From Pedobacter cryoconitis (GTDB lineage: Bacteria; Bacteroidota; Bacteroidia; Sphingobacteriales; Sphingobacteriaceae): DNA of 64,000 nucleotides. Position numbers and translations under genes: made by a program. The notes below the pieces were generated by a model. It was not told the origin of the DNA and ran no database searches. It was given only the letters and a program-made list of their open reading frames with translations. How positions within the stretch are numbered: position 1 is the stretch's first letter; every line of letters begins with the position of its first letter. Below are positions 60,094 through 64,000 of the stretch, piece after piece. Location: assembly GCF_014207135.1 (NCBI RefSeq), contig NZ_JACHCC010000001.1:558001-622000 (forward strand). The letters run 5' to 3'.

Positions 60094-61581
60094 ATGCTAA
60101 TAAGAAACAATGGCCCTAAAAATTTTGCCAGGCGTAATTTTATAAAATCCGCCGGAATCACAGCTCTTGGGTTATCGGTAGCCCCAGCGCTCATCTCTTT
60201 TAAAAATCCACAAGAACATGAAAGAAAATCTTCCGAACGGATGTTTCCCGAAGGTTTTTTATGGGGAACTGCGACTGCGGCATATCAGGTAGAGGGGGCG
60301 GTTAATGAAGACAACCGTGGAGCTACAATATGGGATACTTTTTCTCATATCCCCGGAAAGATCAAAAATAACGACAATGGAGATGTGGCCTGCGATATGT
60401 ATCATCGGTATAAATCTGATGTACAGCTGATGAAAGAATTGAATATTAAATCATTCCGTTTTTCCATTGCCTGGTCACGTATTTTTCCAAATGGGACCGG
60501 AACACCAAATCAAAAAGGACTTGATTTTTATAAACGATTAACAGATGATCTGTTGGCAAATGATATAGAACCTTTTGCTACTTTATATCACTGGGACCTG
60601 CCACAGGCCATCCAGGATAAATTCAAAGGTTGGGAGTCCCGTGATACAGCGAAAGCATTCGGTGATTATGCAGGTTATGTAGCTAAAAATTTAGGAGAAC
60701 GTGTAAAACACTATTTCACAATTAATGAGCTGCGTACATTTGTAGAGTTAGGTTATGGAAATGGTATGTTTGCGCCAGGACTGAAATTGCCGGCACGGAA
60801 CTTAAATCAGGTACGTCACCACTCTCTATTGGCTCATGGTCTTGCGGTACAGGCCATCCGCGCAAATGGAAATGCAGGCACCAGGATAGGATTGGCAGAA
60901 AACCTGGATGTGCCAGTTCCTATTATAGATACCCCGGAAAATATTAAAGCTTCAGAAATTGCAATGCGTGAGTCAAATGCCGGCTACCTTACCGTGATTA
61001 TGGAAGGGAAATACACTGAGAAGTTTCTGCAAAATGCAGGTGCCGACGCGCCTATATTTACCCCGGAAGATCTTAATATTATCAGTTCACCACTTGATTT
61101 CTTAGGAATAAATATTTATATGCCTTCTCAATACGTACAGGCGGCTAATAATGCTGATGGATATAAAACAATTCCATTTGCCAAATCACATCCGCGAAGC
61201 ACTTCCGAATGGCAGGTTTTGGGTCCGGAAGCACTTTACTGGGGGCCTAAAAATGTACAGAAAATATGGAATGCAAAGGAAATTTACATAACCGAAAATG
61301 GGATTAGCGGCGCCGATGAATTAACGGCTGATAAGCAAGTTTATGATACCGACAGAATATCGTTCATGCGTAATTATCTCACGCAGTTGCAAAAAGCAAC
61401 TTCAGAAGGTGTGCCGGTTAAGGGATACTTTTATTGGAGTATGATGGACAACTTTGAATGGGCTAGCGGATATGATACTCGTTTTGGATTATACTATGTA
61501 GATTATAAAACACTTGAGAGAATCCCTAAAGAAAGCGCCAGGTATTTTAAGGCCCTGGCACAAAGTAACAAAGTAAGATAA
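60094..61581 (+). CDS. GH1 beta-glucosidase with Tat-type signal
   Basis: 495 residues. The N-terminus has RRNFIKSAGITALGLSVAPALIS, a Tat-like signal. The TIM barrel of family GH1 starts FPEGFLWGTATAAYQVEGAVNEDNRG. The acid/base is E212 in YFTINELRTF (the usual motif is T-x-N-E-P, here ending in Leu), and the nucleophile is E401 in IYITENGISG. YFYWSMMDNFEWASGYDTRFG closes the barrel. It should release glucose from beta-glucosides in the periplasm. It stands upstream of the sigma/GH16/FecR genes. Confidence 0.93.
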   Translation: MLIRNNGPKNFARRNFIKSAGITALGLSVAPALISFKNPQEHERKSSERMFPEGFLWGTATAAYQVEGAVNEDNRGATIWDTFSHIPGKIKNNDNGDVACDMYHRYKSDVQLMKELNIKSFRFSIAWSRIFPNGTGTPNQKGLDFYKRLTDDLLANDIEPFATLYHWDLPQAIQDKFKGWESRDTAKAFGDYAGYVAKNLGERVKHYFTINELRTFVELGYGNGMFAPGLKLPARNLNQVRHHSLLAHGLAVQAIRANGNAGTRIGLAENLDVPVPIIDTPENIKASEIAMRESNAGYLTVIMEGKYTEKFLQNAGADAPIFTPEDLNIISSPLDFLGINIYMPSQYVQAANNADGYKTIPFAKSHPRSTSEWQVLGPEALYWGPKNVQKIWNAKEIYITENGISGADELTADKQVYDTDRISFMRNYLTQLQKATSEGVPVKGYFYWSMMDNFEWASGYDTRFGLYYVDYKTLERIPKESARYFKALAQSNKVR

Positions 61582-61814
61582 TTAAGCTCAATATTGTATT
61601 CAATAACATTACCGTTATAAATGCTGTTGAATACAATATTCTAATGAAGGTTTTCTGCTCTGGACCAGCGTTTTGATGTTGTAGCAATATTTTAACCGGC
61701 TGTAATATGCCGAAACGAAAGGTAGGAATGAAACGTGATGAAAAGATAATATCTCAACTTATTTTGTATTATTGTGCATCAATACTAAGTAACCAAATAT
61801 ATTCAGCTTTATTC

Positions 61815-62405
61815 ATGTTAACTTCTCAGGAAAAACTTCTTTTGAATGAAATTTCGAAAGGTAACGAAAAGTCATTCAGGAAATTGTATGATAGCTACTT
61901 TCACCAGGTAACGGCATATGTTTTCAAAATAAGTAAATCAGATGAGGTTACAGTGGAAATTGTGCAGGACGTTTTCCTGAAACTCTGGCAAAACAGGGAA
62001 GCACTAACCTATGTAGAAAATATTAAGGGTTACATTTATTCTATTTCACGTAATCGTAGTATCGACTATTTGCGCAAGCTGGCAAAAGAGGTAGATCTGA
62101 TCAAAGTGTTGGCAGCACACCATCAGCAGTACGATAATAATGTCGATCAAAAGATAAATGCCAACGACCTGCAACTAATCATCGAGCAGGCCTTATATTT
62201 CCTTTCCGATCCCAAAAAGAAAATTTTTCAGATGAGCAAAATTGATGGAATGAGCCACGATGAGATTGCTGAGTTAATGCATCTATCGAAGAGCACTGTC
62301 AAAAATCACTTGTCGGAAACTTTAAAATACCTGCGCCAATATTTTAAGGATCGCCCCGAACATGAATATCTTTTAATTTTATTGGTCATTAACTTACTGA
62401 ACTAA
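61815..62405 (+). CDS. RNA polymerase ECF sigma factor
   Basis: From the ATG at 61815 (MLTSQEKLLLNEI) the protein has 196 residues, the usual size of Bacteroidota ECF factors; the frame also has an ATG at 61707, giving 36 extra residues that look atypical. Region 2 (KSFRKLYDSYFHQVTAYVFKISKSDEVTVEIVQDVFLKLWQNRE) and region 4 (MSKIDGMSHDEIAELMHLSKSTVKNHLSETLKYLRQYF) are clear. Such factors usually pair with the FecR-type anti-sigma gene that follows; here that gene (63660) lies 1.25 kb away, with a GH16 gene on the other strand between them. Confidence 0.92.
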   Translation: MLTSQEKLLLNEISKGNEKSFRKLYDSYFHQVTAYVFKISKSDEVTVEIVQDVFLKLWQNREALTYVENIKGYIYSISRNRSIDYLRKLAKEVDLIKVLAAHHQQYDNNVDQKINANDLQLIIEQALYFLSDPKKKIFQMSKIDGMSHDEIAELMHLSKSTVKNHLSETLKYLRQYFKDRPEHEYLLILLVINLLN

Positions 62406-62490
62406 ATTATAAAAGCGAAAGGCCCGGATTGATTCCTGACCTTTTGCTTTAAAACAATTGAATGTAAGATTGTGTAATCAGGTTTTAGGC

Positions 62491-63405
62491 TTATAAGGTT
62501 CTTTTGTCAACGGTTACATAATCAACCCACAACATGGTTTTGCTGAACAGGTTGATCTGGCTGTTATTAAAAATACCGATATTATTATTTGAACCCACGT
62601 TAAGGTTGAAAATGATATTATGAGGACCAAAGTTTTGTAATTTCAGATTGCCGTTTATTGCATTAGTATAAGAAGACACTGTTACGCCATCCAACTGAAT
62701 GGTTACCGTTATATTTCCATTTTCGTTTTTCCAGTACTCGTCATATGTATGCCAGCCGGAATTTACGCCATATGGTTTTTCGCAGGTATTGCCCAGTTGG
62801 TTATTATTGGCCGATGAGCCGTAAAAAAGATTACTGGCGTATTTTGCGCTGTTGCCAAACGAATAACCTTCCATGATGTCTATCTCGCCTTGTACCGGCC
62901 AGTTAGTTTCCTGTACGGTCCAAAATGCCGGCCATGCCCCATATGTTTGTGCGAAATCTTTCCATGTGGTGCCATCCAAAGCTATTAGCTTTATAGAAGC
63001 ACTGGTTCTATATTCTTCGTTCACACCCGGCTTGAAAGAGAAATTTGACTTCACAAGACCCGATTTATAGGTTCCTCCATTAGGTGTCGCAGTTAATACT
63101 AATACACTCCTTGAATCATAATTGCCGATTACCGGTACATTCGGATCATAAACACAAAGGCTCGAGTTATAATCTGCCCGATTGGCTTTCGTCCAGTTGC
63201 TAAAACTGCCACTATTAGTAAAATCATCAGTGAAAATCCGCGACCATGCGCTGACCTGGTTACTCAATTTAGGCCCCGTCCTGGCAGCAATTTGATCGAC
63301 AGGGATGTCTGCTGTGGGTTTCTGTTCTATCTTTTTACAGGACAGAATGATCGGTGAAGTGAGGTAAATAGCCATAAGGCAGATAAGTTTGCTTGCTTGT
63401 TTCAT
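62491..63405 (-). CDS. GH16 family lipoprotein (endo-beta-glucanase/galactanase type)
   Basis: The ATG at 63405 opens a lipoprotein signal (KLICLMAIYLTSPIILSC); the GTG at 63471 is rejected. 304 residues. The jelly-roll of family GH16 carries the catalytic motif GEIDIME (E-x-D-x-x-E) and the preceding WPAFWTVQ. Members cut beta-1,3/1,4-glucans, agar, carrageenan or xyloglucan; the subfamily cannot be told. It is located between an ECF sigma gene and a FecR gene but points the other way. Confidence 0.92.
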   Translation of the reverse strand: MKQASKLICLMAIYLTSPIILSCKKIEQKPTADIPVDQIAARTGPKLSNQVSAWSRIFTDDFTNSGSFSNWTKANRADYNSSLCVYDPNVPVIGNYDSRSVLVLTATPNGGTYKSGLVKSNFSFKPGVNEEYRTSASIKLIALDGTTWKDFAQTYGAWPAFWTVQETNWPVQGEIDIMEGYSFGNSAKYASNLFYGSSANNNQLGNTCEKPYGVNSGWHTYDEYWKNENGNITVTIQLDGVTVSSYTNAINGNLKLQNFGPHNIIFNLNVGSNNNIGIFNNSQINLFSKTMLWVDYVTVDKRTL

Positions 63406-63659
63406 AATTATTTGGTTTAATTTGGTTTTGTCATTAGTTACCTCGCTTTCAGCGGGACGACTAATAAACACAAGACGTTAATTTAGGAATGACGTACTGC
63501 CAGAGAAAATGTTTCTTTGATATAGTCGATTTTGTTTCTGATGATAAGAAACTGTAAAAATAAATTATCATTAAGGCAGTACGTTTGGTTCTGACTGTTC
63601 GTCTTAGCTCTTACTGAACCCAAATTTTAGCCTTTTATAAACCTAATTTTCCTTTAAAT

Positions 63660-64000
63660 ATGCCCGAACTATCAAGATTGGAGTATCTATTGCAGCAATA
63701 TGCGGAAAGTAATTGTACGCACGATGAATTGCTTGAACTTATGGAGCTCATCAATAAAATGGGGGATGATCAGGAGCTGAGCAAGGCATTATCCGAGGTC
63801 TGGAAACAAATAAATCCGGCAGATCCGATTCCGAAAATAGATCAGGAACAGATTTTTAGAAATGTACTGGATTCCGGTAAAATTCATCGTTTGCCGGTCA
63901 GGAAATACCAAACTGTCAAATGGATTGCAGCAGCGATACTGTTGTTTTGTTTGGGTTTAGGTCTTCACAATATTAATAAACAGCGCGTTAGTGTTCAGGA
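63660..64000 (+). CDS. FecR-family anti-sigma factor, N-terminal part (cut by window edge)
   Basis: The first 113 residues are visible: MPELSRLEYLLQQYAESNCT, then DELLELMELINKMGDDQEL, a linker and the start of a membrane helix (KWIAAAILLFCLGLGL, about 92-107). The layout is that of FecR-type anti-sigma factors. The expected next gene is a SusC/SusD-like pair, beyond the edge. The stop is outside the window. Confidence 0.88.
   Translation, partial: MPELSRLEYLLQQYAESNCTHDELLELMELINKMGDDQELSKALSEVWKQINPADPIPKIDQEQIFRNVLDSGKIHRLPVRKYQTVKWIAAAILLFCLGLGLHNINKQRVSVQ

Overview
The window is a chromosomal stretch from a Bacteroidota bacterium, most like Pedobacter or a relative in Sphingobacteriaceae. 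The evidence is AT-rich DNA, several promoters of the Bacteroidota type (TTG, 18-20 bp, TAnnTTTG), CarboxypepD_reg-plus-barrel outer membrane proteins, a sigma/FecR pair, and families such as DUF5690, DUF6266 and DUF6624. I see no CRISPR array, insertion sequence, prophage or rRNA. One tRNA-Pro(TGG) is present. The assignment rests on reading alone; no database search was possible.

Left part (1-23.3 kb). The end of a truncated gene and an 818-residue outer membrane protein are followed by small metabolic genes. At 4.67-8.88 kb lies a tightly coupled four-gene cassette: two tandem gamma-butyrobetaine-hydroxylase-like Fe/2OG oxygenases, a PhnZ/TmpB-like HD diiron oxygenase with its metal ligands intact, and a DUF5690/MFS transporter. 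It looks like an oxidative organophosphonate pathway of the TmpA/TmpB type. The first oxygenase has lost the iron-binding HxD motif (R-T-E instead of H-T-D), which suggests a pseudoenzyme partner. Next come a Tat-type metallophosphoesterase, a promoter-hairpins-terminator unit that looks like an unannotated small RNA (about 10.04-10.26 kb), an NmrA-like reductase, a two-component system, a DinB-like protein, and a leftward efflux operon (TolC-like protein, adaptor, two RND pumps).

Middle part (23.3-42.3 kb). There are hypothetical, DUF1801, LD-carboxypeptidase and DUF6624 genes. A leftward five-gene operon follows (YceI, tautomerase, SDR, SnoaL-like, nitronate monooxygenase), preceded by a Crp/Fnr regulator gene and two near-identical CRP-like palindromes. 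An ArsR-SRPBCC-DoxX operon has two matching dyads over its promoter. An XRE-pentapeptide-repeat protein is followed by a relatively GC-rich DrrAB-type ABC exporter. A siderophore-type TonB receptor, a GC-rich epoxide-hydrolase-like gene with a TetR regulator and palindromic operator, the tRNA-Pro, a GntR-LacI-type regulator and a tiny lipoprotein complete this part.

Right part (42.3-64 kb). A second 818-residue outer membrane protein has its start codon inside a potential hairpin. It is followed by an Lrp/AsnC regulator, a DinB protein, a UBP zinc finger protein, a small TauD-like protein lacking the distal iron ligand, an alpha-oxoamine synthase with a TetR regulator, an SDR, a GldB-related putative protease and an M28 peptidase. 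A PLD-like membrane protein with an H-to-N change and a VWA-like secreted protein are co-transcribed, and an unrecognised membrane protein lies divergent to them. The right edge holds AraC, SnoaL-like and DUF6266 genes, then a beta-glucan-like set: GH1 glucosidase, ECF sigma factor, GH16 lipoprotein and the start of a FecR-type anti-sigma gene cut by the window edge.
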